In this document: positions 31,036 to 41,928 of the stretch, piece by piece
Numbering within the stretch: the stretch's first letter is position 1
How the letters are laid out: every line of letters starts with the position of its first letter
Source: Kuschelorhynchus macadamiae
Taxonomy: Eukaryota; Arthropoda; Insecta; Coleoptera; Curculionidae
Assembly (NCBI GenBank): GCA_030620095.1
Contig: JAUTXW010000598.1
Coordinates: 1,105,001 to 1,169,000, forward strand
Length of the DNA: 64,000 nt
Direction: 5' to 3'
The notes under the pieces: generated by a model
What the model was told of the DNA's origin: nothing
The model's input: the letters and a program-made list of their open reading frames with translations, nothing else
The model's database searches: none
Translations under genes and position numbers: made by a program

Positions 31036-32550
31036 CAGGGGCGTGCAGTCCATGGAAGAAAGCAAAGCAGTGCTTCCCTAAAAAAAATTACAAAACATCT
31101 TCTAAAATATAATTTTTGAAATAGGAGACCATTATTTTAGTTTATATTAAAAATGCTAAAATATTACCATAATTATCATGCCCATAATAAATGCGGCCTG
31201 GACTCCGACCGAGCCACAATAGAAATCGAATAGAACCTATGCGGGCGGCTAGCTTCCCTGCAGCCAAGTCCTGTATGCTTGATTTCCTGTGAATCGAGCC
31301 AGAGGTTATTGAACTTTCCACCGGCTGTTTGCAATTTTTGCATTTCAGTCGCGTGCTTTAAGTGGGGGCGGAAGGTATCGTTAGAGTAGGTTCTTTGTTT
31401 GAACGGCTATCCGTGTGTTGTGTGATATGTACGTCGCGTCGTGCATGGTGCACTATGCGGACGTGGATATGCAAATACCGTCAACTTCGTCCGTCTTTAA
31501 TAACGTTGAAAATGTTGAAGAATTCAGTAAGAAGAGTGTGTGTGAATGTGTAGTGTGTGCCTTAATAATAAAGGGATTTTCAACATTAAACTTCGCTGAT
31601 AAGCTTCAAATAATTTCCAAAGAAAGGGCAAAACCGCCTATGAAAAATTTAACCACAAAAATGAAAAACTGTATTAGACATTTTTATCCGGAAAAACAAT
31701 ACGAACAATTTAAATGGCTAACAGGGTGTGAAAATATAAGTAAATTATTTTGTTGGCCATGTTTACTTTTTGAAAATGAAAAAGGTCTCTGGAATAAAAC
31801 TGGTTTTTCCGATTTAAACAATTTTCATAAAGCTGTAAAAAGACACATTATGTCCAAAGCGCATTTGCACGATGTCATAAAGCAAAAAGTCTTCGGCAAA
31901 ACCAGAATTGAACACACCCTTAATAAACATCAGTCACCGCCAACTCAATGAACAAGTCGATAAAAATAGGCAAATATTAAGAAGACTTATCGATGTTGTT
32001 TGTTTTCTCGGACAGCACGAATTGGGATTTAGAGGTCATGACGAAAGAAGGGTTTCTTCAAATAGAAGAAATTTTCAAGATTTACTTAGTTTAATGGCTA
32101 AATATGATGATTGCTTAAAAAATCATTTAGAGCAGTCTTTAATTTCCGCTGTTGCAACCATTATTCTAAAAAGACTTAAGGACGAAACAACTGATATCAC
32201 TCATTTTAGCAAATTATCTATATTAATACGCTACATTAAAATAGACGGAAGTATTCAAGAGCGATTTTTAGGTTTTAAGAATGTGTCCGAAAATCGTACA
32301 GCACATGCATTATATACCGTAGTTTATAACGTTACTAAAGAAATTAATGGAGGGAAAAAATTAGTTGCTCAAAGTTATGATGGAGCTGCAGTGATAACAG
32401 GACAATTAGGGGGTCTGCAAGCTAAAGTTCGAGAGACTTTCCCAACTGCTGTGTTTGTCCATTGTTTTGCTCATAAATTAAATTTAGTTTTATCCCATTC
32501 CATCAATCACATTAAAGAGTGTAAAGTATTCTTCATTACTTTAAGTGGCA
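31036..32550 (+). mobile_element. Second TTF/ZMYM1-like hAT copy, 3'-truncated
   Basis: It starts CAGGGGCGTGCAGTCCATGG, the same terminus as the right end of the copy at 28049-29977, and the subterminal region matches it closely. No opposite TIR is found; similarity to hAT proteins stops near 32550. The two copies point in opposite directions on either side of the Penelope-like relic. Confidence 0.85.
31445..32550 (+). pseudogene. hAT transposase (TTF finger plus N-terminal half of the RNase H-like core)
   Basis: The reading frame contains DVDMQIPSTSSVFNNVENVE, KNLTTKMKNCIRHFYPEKQY, the TTF-type region CENISKLFCWPCLLFENEKG, and FHKAVKRHIMSKAHLHDVIK. A frameshift near 31925 leads to QLNEQVDKNRQILRRLIDVV, CFLGQHELGFRGHDERRVSS, TTDITHFSKLSILIRYIKID, AQSYDGAAVITGQLGGLQAK (second catalytic Asp in YDGA) and AVFVHCFAHKLNLVLSHSIN. 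The position of the first Asp reads DETTD. It breaks off after TLSGMAAFF, so the insertion domain and dimerisation domain are missing. It complements the sister copy, which has kept the ends and lost the middle. Confidence 0.85.
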
Positions 32551-33888
32551 TGGCTGCTTTTTTTTTTAAATTAAACATTTTTAAACCAATTTATCTTATT
32601 TTTGTAAATTAGAAAGCAACAAACAATTGCAAAAATACAGATAATGTTGCATTTCTTAGAATAATAAGACATTTTATTTACTGTCAATATTTTATAATTT
32701 TTTTGCAAAAGTTAAACATTAAAAATAGAATACCACTTCACAAAAAGTAAGTAAGTAAAAATTACTTGATCAGCACCATATGAAAATACCAACTATTAAG
32801 TTATTTTAAATTAAATTTCCAAATAAATTATAAAGAATTTGTTTTCTCTCCTGTGACTTAATTGCGATTAAAGAATCCTTTACGGTCAAATTAACTTTGA
32901 CAAAGACAGTGAGTCTGGGATTCAAATTAGAACTAGTATATTTGTAACTTTCTGTGTTGTATATTTAGTATTTATTAAATTTTGCTATATAATATATATA
33001 GCCGAGTATTTTTTTAATCAAACAACGCAGTTTTCACTTATCTCGTATATTTGCCAGATTGTGGGGAAATTCGGCATAAATTACCCACGCTATCTTTTGA
33101 CATGTGTACTTACGGTATTATTTGTTTGTTTCTTTTTATAGGCCAAATGAATTTTAAAAGCGAAACATAAATTATTCAAATGTCATGCTGAGAGTTTCCT
33201 TGGTTAAAACGTACGGCGCGCTCCATTGTTTCACCATAATTTAATTAACCGTATAACAGTTGTAATAACGATAATTATGTCATTGTATATACGTATATAC
33301 GTTGTTTAGACTGGGTGGACCACCTTAGTTTTATACGACTAGGATCATCGCAATAATTTTTATTAATAGAAATTCATATGTGCATGAAATTATTGAATTA
33401 CGGAATCAAATTATTGTATCAGGATGTACAGGGTGACCCAGATTCGATTAAATGCATGGGGATCTCAGAAAAAGTTGCTTATGTGTGAGCTGATTTAATT
33501 GCCGCTTAGTCGAATTTTTATACTTTATTTTTACCTGTAATTATTTACAAAGGTAATGCAAAATAAATTAAACTTTTACAATGGCACTTTTTGTCCTATA
33601 AAATAACAATCAAATTTTAAATTGAACGTTTCTTCTGCCAGGGATAAACTCACCGCAAATATGTTAAATGAGATGGGGCGTCAATTGGAATATAGTTTTA
33701 AAAGGGGCTAGGTAAAATACCTTTTCAACAATAATACCCCTCTTTTTGTTACTCTAAAATAATATTTGTAAAGTTGCAATCAAAGCAACGCTAAATTTAA
33801 CCCCTCAAATATTCAATGGAAATGGGCATATGTAACACAATGTTCCAAAGGCTTTTCAATTCAATTAAGTATACAAAAGGGAAATAAT
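32551..33888. other. No gene seen; solo ITm terminus near 33424
   Basis: AT-rich sequence without a recognisable domain. TGTACAGGGTGACCCAGATTC near 33425 is an ITm-style terminus with no partner nearby. Confidence 0.5.
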
Positions 33889-34457
33889 TGTTATTTGCTT
33901 ATGACTTATTAAAGTATTGGAAGTTCTGTCCACCAATTTCCTTGGGAAAAAAAAAATTGCTGAAAACGTTTGCGCACATTTGATAGACATTAGACATTAG
34001 CCATAGATGTGGAACCTGACAAGGGCAGCACTTAGGCTCACTGGGGCCCATTGTGTTATCCCCCCAAGTAGACATCTCAACCACTCCTTTTTAGAAAGGA
34101 AAGGGTCTTTTAGGTCGAGCAGGTCCCACAAGCTCGGGTTCCATATAGGTGTCACCCCAGCAAAGCAGTCTGGTGTTGACTAAAGCGTCACATCGACAAA
34201 CTAGATGCTCGATAGTTTCGTCTACCTCAGCACAAAACCTGCAGTATGAATTGACTTGATGAATGAAGTTGACCTCTGTTTAGTTTCAGAAATCTATTAA
34301 CCTCTGAACGGTTAAAAGGACTTGACATGAAGACCTTCGATTGTCTGAGTTCTGCTAGATCGTGCACGTTTGATAGCATTTGTATATTAACTTGCTTGCA
34401 TTTAGTAATAACAGGTCGTCGTAGATCTTTTAGAGATTCTCTTTCGGTTGCGTACAT
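33889..34457 (-). pseudogene. Non-LTR retrotransposon C-terminal relic (RNase H / zinc knuckle end)
   Basis: The minus strand reads FLKLNRGQLHSSSQFILQVL and, in the next frame, the zinc-knuckle stretch CRFCAEVDETIEHLVCRCDA followed by LVNTRLLCWGD. This CxxC...H..C arrangement with 'ETIEHLVC-C-AL' is typical of the C-terminus of I/R1/Jockey-group elements downstream of the RNase H domain. More decayed sequence follows to 33889. No RT domain is seen upstream: at 34458 the sequence switches to an ITm fragment. It is an old truncated copy. Confidence 0.6.
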
Positions 34458-34571
34458 TTTACTTTTTAAACCCCCGCATAGGAAAAAGATCTAATGGATG
34501 CAAATCTGGTGAGCGTGGTGGCCATTAAATGGCTCCTCTTCTTCCAGTACATTGACCTGGGAAGTCTAAAT
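34458..34571 (-). pseudogene. ITm transposase fragment (third catalytic block only)
   Basis: The minus strand reads CTGRRGAI, a stop, then WPPRSPDLHPLDLFPMRGF. This is the GRRG-I-WPPRSPDLTPLDFFLWG block of the D41D transposases with the third catalytic Asp. It is about 110 bp long and is wedged between the LINE relic and the start of the hAT gene. Confidence 0.7.
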
Positions 34572-36364
34572 ATGAGTGCAGCGAATAAATCTAAAACGTA
34601 TCATTTTAATAACGATTGGGAGGGATTTTTGTTTTGTATGGTGAAGGATAAGTACATTTGTTTTATTTGTCGTGCGTCAGTTGCAATACCTAAGCGTGGA
34701 AACTTAGAGAGGCATTATAAAACGGTTCATAAAAACTATGAAAAGGATTTTTCGCCACAGAGTGAATTAAGAAAACGAAAAGTACGCGATTTGATATCTT
34801 GTTTGAAAAAAGAACAAACCATGTTCACAAGACTAGCCAAACAATCAAAAGCTGCTACGACCGCGTCATTTAAAATATCTCATATATTGGCGAAACACAA
34901 GAAACCATTCGAAGATCGATCGGTTGTGAAGGAAGCATTTATTGAAGCGGGTGAGATTTTATTTGGAGATTTTAAAAATAAAACCTAAATCATGTCTGCT
35001 ATTAGAGAACTTCAGTTATCTCGTCCGACTGTCACAAGGCGTATTGAAGTCATGAGTCAGGACATGGCAGATAAACTAAAAAATGATATCATGGAACATA
35101 CATACTTTTCTTTACGGTTCGACGATTCCACCGATATGACAGACACTGCCCAGCTGTGTATTTTTATTCGGATGGTATTCAATGACATGTTGGCTAAGGA
35201 AGAATTTTTGACAATCATTCCTCTGAAGGGGAAGACTCGTGGCGAAGATATATATGACGTTTTCTTCAATTTTGTAAAAAACTACAAGCTACCAATATAT
35301 AAATTAGTGTGCATTACAACCGATGGAGCATCAGCAATGACTGGAAACAAAAACGGTTTTGTGGCATTGTGTCGAGCTAACGAAGATGTCCCTTCATTTT
35401 TTTCAATCCATTGCATTATACACCAACAAGTTTTGTGTTCAAAAGTTTTAAACACGGAGGAAATTATGAGCATTGCAACAAAAATTGTGAATTCCATCCG
35501 TGCACGTAGCTTGCAACGGCGGCTCTTTAAGTTGCAGTTGGAAGATAGGGAGTCAGCTGAACACACTGATTTAGTTCTTCACATGGACGTCAGGTGGTTG
35601 AGTCGCGGAAAATTCCTAGAAAGGTTTCAAGAATTATTGCCCCAAATAACAGCTTTTCTAGACGAAAGAGGTGATGACACTCAGATGTTGAAAAACGAAA
35701 AATATCTGACTGAATTGGCATTTTTGACTGACATCACAATGCACTTAAACACCATTAACTTGAAGCTTCAAGGTAAAGGAAAAACTGTTATTGAGATGAT
35801 TAGCGCAGTAAACGCATTCAAAAGTAAATTGCAACTTATGATAGATCAACTGAAAAGAAAGGATCTGAAACATTTTCCGTCTTTGAAAGCAAGGTTTCCT
35901 CAGTTGAATCATGATACGTATGAGGCTGAATTATCAAATATTTTGGGACAATTCGAAATGCGTTTTTATGATTGTAGTAAATTGGCAAATGTAGCATCAT
36001 TTATGAGTTATCTTTTTTCATGTAAAAACATTGAGGAATTAGCTACTGAAACAGCAAGTCAGTTTAATATGAACTCATGTTCTGTTGAAAATGGGTTGGT
36101 GCAGATTATATCAGATATACATCTCAAAGCTTCAGCATCTGATACAAATTTCTGGTGTTATATATCTGAAGATAAATATCCGAATCTAAGGCAAATCGCC
36201 CTTCAACTTCTGAAATGAAGATAATTAAGTCAAAATGCAATCGACTAACTGACGATCATATGTCATAATGCTTGCGATTAGCACTCAGTCGTTACGTACC
36301 ATCTTATGAAAAGTATGCTGAGGATATGCAGTGCCACGCTTCAACATCCAAAGTCACTCCTTAG
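34572..36364 (+). pseudogene. hAT transposase (BED finger, GTF2IRD2/ZBED5-like), nearly full length
   Basis: MSAANKSKTYHFNNDWEGFL opens the gene. The zinc finger is KYICFICRASVAIPKRGNLE, RHYKTVHKNYEKDF. A single TAA (34986-34988) interrupts just before IMSAIRELQLSRPTVTRRIE. The RNase H-like core follows: SLRFDDSTDMTDTAQLCIFI (first Asp), VCITTDGASAMTGNKNGFVA (second Asp), IHCIIHQQVLCSKVL and MDVRWLSRGKFLERFQELL. The C-terminal part runs to NLRQIALQLLK, after which the frame shifts to MKIIKSKCNRLTDDHMS and LRLALSRYVPSYEKYAEDMQ. The segment that normally carries CES(A/T)FS between the two is deleted. The product of the active family is a nuclear cut-and-paste transposase; this copy has one stop, one small deletion and one frameshift. 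Confidence 0.85.
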
Positions 36365-36541
36365 TTAAGTTTAACACCATATGTAACTCTTTTGTTTTGT
36401 AACAACCAATAAACTCGCAATTTTGAATAACTATGAGTTTTTTCATTGATATTGTAGAGAAGAACCTAACTAAACCTAACCCAAACCTTGACTAAAATAA
36501 TGTATATTGTGCGGAAAGCTAATATCTATATATGCTACGGT

Positions 36542-36582
36542 ACACCCTACCTAGGTAGGTAGGTAGGTAGGTAGGGTGTATG
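36542..36582. repeat. (GTAG)n microsatellite inside a palindrome
   Basis: ACACCCTACCTA is followed by five or six GGTA/GTAG units and then GTAGGGTGT, so the tract can fold as a hairpin. The rest of 36699-37170 shows no gene. Confidence 0.8.
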
Positions 36583-37089
36583 TATCGTGTATGTACGACA
36601 ACCCTGCATCACACATACTTGCAGCCTCTCAGACTCGATCGTAAGTAGTCTAAAATTATTGAGGTAGATCGCCAGCAGTTCAAGTTTGAGCACCCCTGCT
36701 CTAGACCAATTGCATTTTATACGCATGGTACTTATGTTTTTTTTTATCGTTTGACTGCTGGTTTAGTTTATACAAACAAGATTCAATAGCTAGCTTCCTT
36801 GTACTTGATTCATAGTGTGGCCAATGTGTTCTGAATCGTAAAATTGTAATACAGTTTTATTAATTTTTTTAAGTGATTACTATTTTTATTAATTAATGTA
36901 ATTCGATCTTTGTCATTGTGACAAAATTAAATAATGTTAAAATTAGAGAAACGTGGTCCAAGGTAATTTTAGAAAAGTGTAGGAAATTAGTTTGTAACAA
37001 ACATGAAATGGTTGTTACATCCTGTATGTTTGCAAGGTCAACATAGTTTATAATGTTTATATTCTTGCTGTACATGTCCGGAGAAGCCC

Positions 37090-37220
37090 CAAGAGCATTG
37101 TTTATGACTGCAATTGCTATACATGATTGCTAATGTATTTGCACTGACTCATCTTAAGTTAAAAAAAAATAGATCTATATATTCAACGAGATTAAAATGT
37201 TGTTAATAGTTCTGGTATAT
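37090..37220. repeat. Diverged direct repeat, copy 1 (copy 2 at about 38260-38410)
   Basis: Both copies share GC(A/C)ATTGCT(A/C)TACA, TTACTAATG-like, (A/C)TGA(C/A)TCA(T/C)CTTAA, GAT(C)TGTAT-like and CGAGATTAAAATG followed by GTTAATAGTTCTG. They flank the LINE relic at 37336-37800. They may be a duplicated terminal region of an unidentified element. Confidence 0.55.
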
Positions 37221-37299
37221 ATAGTTCGAAAGCTTTCACGGGTGGCGTCCATTAGGAAATCATGGTGATTGGGTTTAGACCGTGTCAAATTGGAATTGC

Positions 37300-37338
37300 T
37301 TTTCGACGTTTTGCCTGCGACAACCATACTCAGGAAAA
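37300..37338 (-). ncRNA. Decayed hammerhead-like fold
   Basis: On the minus strand, stem I TTTTC pairs with GAAAA five base pairs long. Between them lie CTGAGTA (core CTGANGA with G8 changed to T), TGG, a central loop, GGC, AAAAC (G12 changed to A) and GTC. Two core substitutions mean it would be inactive. The same unit with an intact core and different stem I bases is at 57520-57562. The downstream 100 bp are also shared with that copy, including TCCAATTTG, ACCATGATTTC and CGTGAAAGCTTTCG. Confidence 0.4.
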
Positions 37339-37800
37339 TGTTATGGAGTATGTCTATCTTGGTCATAGAATAAAGATTGGAAATGAGAACCAGACCTCAG
37401 AAACAGCAAGAAGGAGGGTAGGACTCGGTTGGGCTGCTTTCGGAAGATTGGGATATATATTTAAAGTTTCAAAAATCCCCTTGAACCTGAAACGGAAAGT
37501 ATATGAATCAAGCATTTTACCTATGAAAACATATGGCCTAGACACAATGACTCTCACACAAAAAAGTGCTAACAGGTTAAGAACAACTCAAAGAGCTATA
37601 GAAAGGGTCATGCTCGGAATAAGTTTGATGGACAGGGTAAGAAATACGAAGAATAACGAAGGTGACAGACATTGTGAAACGCGTAGCACAATTGAAGTGG
37701 AGATGGGCTGGGCATGTGGCAAGACAGCAAAATGGACGAAAAGACTACTTCAGTGACGTCCTAGGCAGATGACAAGAAATATCGGAAGAGGCCTACATTC
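37336..37800 (+). pseudogene. Non-LTR retrotransposon C-terminal relic (RTE/Jockey-type)
   Basis: ENVMEYVYLGHRIKIGNENQ, TARRRVGLGWAAFGRLGYIF, LNLKRKVYESSILPMKTYGL and LRTTQRAIERVMLGISLMDR are the post-RT 'thumb' motifs of endonuclease-reverse transcriptases. After a frameshift near 37650 the next frame reads LKWRWAGHVARQ, the usual end of these proteins. No RT catalytic blocks remain. A 5'-truncated, decayed insertion. Confidence 0.75.
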
Positions 37801-39069
37801 AGAAGTGGATGGAAAATTGTTGAGGAAAAAGAAGTAAGGGTTTTATGTGGTCTTTTGCTTGGAGCCATTATGCTTGCAAGAAAAAGAATTAGAGACTGAT
37901 TTACGCCATATAACAAACGTTTCTGCTTGTTCAGACAAGAAAATTTTGTATGTAGATATGTATGTGTATCGTATAAAATATTTTTGGGCCCGAATTACAG
38001 AGGTAAAATTTTCAAAATGCCCGAATAACAGCAGTGTCGGGATTACTGGAGTGCCCGGGCTAGCGACTGTCCGAACTATCGAAGTTGTACTGTACTTAGG
38101 TCTTAAACTTTGTAAAATCTAGCTCATTACCTAAATTTAAATAAGAAAACTGTGGATAGTTTTATCCTATATAATTTTTATTTGATGTTCATTCGTTTTT
38201 TTTTCGAAAACGTTTATCCTTCATAAAAATCCCAGTTTTATATTTAATTTTTTTTTCTATGTTTTATAACCGCCATTGCTCTACAGGATTACTAATGCTT
38301 CCACACTGAATCACCTTAAACTAAAAAAAATTGATCTGTATTATTATAATCCGCGAGATTAAAATGTATGAAGTCGGTATTTAATTTTTGTTAATAGTTC
38401 TGATATAATTTAATCTAATCATAGCTTTAGTGCTATGTTATCGGCTAATATCATAATTATTCGTTCCAAGATGAGATCAGTTTTATTCACTTTAATCCTT
38501 TCAGTATGTATTTGTTGCCCATACCTATACCAGTTAGGTTTAACTAGTGGTGAAAATATTATGGTTGTTTAAGTAATTAAGAAAATGGTTATTATCCAGT
38601 CAGGCCATTCTAAGGTAAAATTTGATCCTATCATAGGGGAATAATTTCAAGTCAGTATAGTAGTTCTAAAGGAGTTAATATGGGTCAGTGCTGATCAATA
38701 ACTGATTTAATTGATATTTTATTTCCACAAACTCTAGCTTCAGAGATAATTCAGTTTCGCAATAATGCACTTTTTTAAATCAAATTCTTTTGAGTATGTA
38801 TATTTATATAACGGCAGTCAGTTTTGTGATTCAAAATCTAAAGCATTATCTAAGGTTATCTGTATAATGATTACTTAGACTACACAGATTAAGATTAGGG
38901 AAACAATGCCACCGATTTTGTGACGCACTAGGATCGTTCATCTTGCTGACTTGAAATTCGTAGCCATATAAGGGGAATACTTAAAGTTTTGTCGAGTTAT
39001 TAATCCTTATATATTTATACTGAAATACTTTCGATTAAATCATTGAACCTAATCATTTTACTTACATTA
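37801..39069. other. No gene seen apart from a diverged repeat at about 38260-38410
   Basis: AT-rich sequence with no recognisable coding domain. It contains copy 2 of the direct repeat described at 37090. Confidence 0.5.
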
Positions 39070-40800
39070 ATTCGCGAAATTAATAGCGAAAAGAAACCTC
39101 AAGTATTCTAGATTACTGTTGACGGCTTAGAAAGCATGACTGTACCAGGTTAGAAAGAGACCACATACATTGAGGGATAGCAATATATATTAAACACTGT
39201 GTTGTGACATTACATGTCTCGACAAATACAGAAGGAAAAACAGCAAAGCCAAAAAAATATTATAGTAAACTCAAAAACTAATACAGGAAAGACAAAAACT
39301 ACTTCAGAACTTTTATATTAGCTTCAGAGGTAAGACTAGCGAAAAGAAACCTCAAGTATTCTGCTTTTCAGAAACCTGGATTACTGTTGACGGCTTAGAA
39401 AGCATGATTATACCAGGTTAAAAAGAGACCACATATATGGAGGGGTAGCAATATATTCTAGACACTGTATTGTGGCATTACATGACCCGAAAAATACAGA
39501 AGGGAAAACAGCAAAGTCAAAAAGTTTTATGATGAATCCAAAAACTAACACAGGAAAGACAAGAACTAAAGAATACATATGATATTATGAAAATGACGAA
39601 CTGCCAAAACATGAAGAAACTATACAATAACCAGAAAAAGGATTACCGAAGACACGTAATCAAAGCAAATCCAAGTAAAGGGAAGTTCTTACGGACAGAC
39701 TTTCGCAACTGTAGCAACCGAAAACCGAGTCACTTTAGCACCAACATGTCCTTCACGCCCATATTATCAAACTCAGCTAGCAACTCTATTTTCGTAAACA
39801 AAGCCAACGACATACTACGAGGTACGAAGCATTATCATTTCGGTAAAAAACAAGAAATTATCTAGCTTCGGTGGAATCCTAGCAACAGTCTTAAAATATC
39901 CATTGATGCTACTCATTCATTAATACAGCAATTAACTACGGAAAATTCCCCAATGCGCTGAAATTAGCAATTAATACCAGTTCATAAGAAGGGAGATAAA
40001 GCAAACATTGAAAACTACAGATCATATTACTACTGCCTTCAACGTCACACAGTTCATCTACAGCGAACTAGAACAAAATCGCGTTGTATTTAGCCTATTC
40101 TTTGACTTATCGCATGCGTTTGATAACCTCAACCTAGAGTTTATGGCTCACAAATTAAATAACATCGGAATAAGGGGAAATGCCTCACCAATCCTCTCAT
40201 TCCTCGCAGAACGCCAACTCATCGTAAACATCAAAAACTATACACCATTCAATATTGGAGCAGCACAGGAAACATTACTGACACCACTGATTTTTCTGAT
40301 CTTCATAAATTGCTCGACATCACCATAACGTTCGCAGATGACATGACTGTATTGGTACCTGCAAGAAATGCAATTGGTCACAATAAATAGAATATTGTAG
40401 ATAGAAAAGAATAATATGATTCATAGTTGGACCAAAACCTACAGAATCCTGCTAAGAGATATTTAAAGCCCAAAATATTCTCGTGTTGACAACTATATAT
40501 ATTTCAAGTGCTTTCTCTTTGTATATAAAAACAAACAAAGCTTTACAAGCAATGCTAAAAATCACAGTATCAAATAAGAAATCCCAGCAACCTCGTTTTT
40601 CCGATACACAATTCCACATTCTTTGAAAAATCTCCGTTCTATTCTGGAATTAAAATATTTAACAAACTGCCAAACGAATTGAAAGCAGCGAGTACCATCA
40701 GACACTTCCGAAGTCGTATAATAACCTGCCTGGTGGAGAAGGCCTTCTACAGCCTGAAGGACTTCCTAGAGAATCAAAACTGTTGTATTAATAAACATTT
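39070..40800 (+). pseudogene. Jockey/CR1-like LINE relic with duplicated 5' part
   Basis: The endonuclease remnant FCFSETWITVDGLESMIIPG appears near 39365, and a second decayed copy of the same stretch near 39085-39310. Two direct copies of about 230 bp (39076-39300 and 39336-39560) share GCGAAAAGAAACCTCAAGTA and CAGGAAAGACAA. Later pieces are TDHITTAFNVTQFIYSELEQ and VFSLFFDLSHAFDNLNLEFM (RT box with the first Asp). Then come LSFLAERQLIVNIKNYTPF, ITFADDMTVLVPA (FADD box) and, near 40610-40790, SPFYSGIKIFNKLPNELKAA and STIRHFRSRIITCLVEKAFY. Stops and frameshifts throughout. Confidence 0.75.
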
Positions 40801-41928
40801 TATTAAGTATACTATTCTCATTCTGTTTATGTGGCAGAATATTAGCATATAAATTACAACTCTTTTTTTGTTATTTATTAGATTAGGTACCGTAGGTTTT
40901 ATTAATGTTTTTACTTCCTATTTTTTAAGCTAAGGGACTTAATATTTGTACATCGTATTGTTTTTAAGCGTTTTATACATTATCAAAATGTTATTAAGTA
41001 TGACTTTTGTGATAAAACCATTGTCAAATATTTAACCTACTGAATGAATATATTAATATTTTTTTTATGTCACAGTATTTCTGTAGTTGTATTTTATACT
41101 GACGGGATTATACCAAATCAGTAGAAAAAGAAACAAAAAAAAAAAGGTAAAAAAAAACAACTATTGTGTATTAAGAAATGATCTAACGATGCTACATGTT
41201 TTCAAAATGACCGATTTCTGAATGTTCCTGTGAATGTCTGTATTACGTCCTAATTGAGCCAAATGCTGCTGTGTAAACGTTGTTGGGTGAGGGCTGTTAC
41301 TGATATGACGAGAGGAACAATGATGACTCTTTCTTGTTTCCACAGCCTTTTTATTTCCATTGCCAAGTGGGTATATTTGGCGATCTTCCCACTGTATTTC
41401 GCTTGGATGATTCGTCGTTGGGGACAGCTATGTCAATTAAGTAAGTGATCTTTTCTTTTTTGGATAGAAAGGTGATATCGGGTCTGTTTGCGGGGATTGT
41501 TTTGTCTGTGTGGATGTCAATGTCCTAGTAGAGCTTGTAGTCTTCGTTTTAAGTATGTATCTGTTGGTGTATAATGAGAATAGGGGTCTGAGTTCTCTGT
41601 TAGTTTGTATGTTGTGACTAATGCTTGATGAACGACCTTCGCTGCTAAGTTGTGTCTCGAGGTGTATTCAGTTCCGGCCATTATTCTACATCCACTCGTC
41701 ATGTGAGCGATCATTTCCCTCTGCTGGTGATATCTCCTGCACCTGCCATCTTCAATGGTTGTGTCCTTGATGATGTGCTTTTGGTAGTTTCTGGCTGCTT
41801 TGACTTTGTCCTGGATGGCAAGCAGGAAGCCTTCTGTTTCGGGGAACAGCTGCCCTTCTTGTAACCATGTATATGAAAGTTTTTATGTATGTGGTCTTGT
41901 TTTATGTAGTAACTGTGTCTTTCGTGGA

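Larger units (their letters stand above)
34572..36698 (+). mobile_element. hAT element (GTF2IRD2/ZBED5-like), left end missing
   Basis: The transposase is preserved nearly full length. Downstream, 36680-36698 reads AAGTTTGAGCACCCCTG, the typical right terminus of this hAT group. The corresponding left terminus (CAGGGGTG...) is not found; sequence upstream of the ATG belongs to an ITm fragment and a LINE relic. The element therefore lost its left end through later rearrangement or insertion. Confidence 0.7.
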
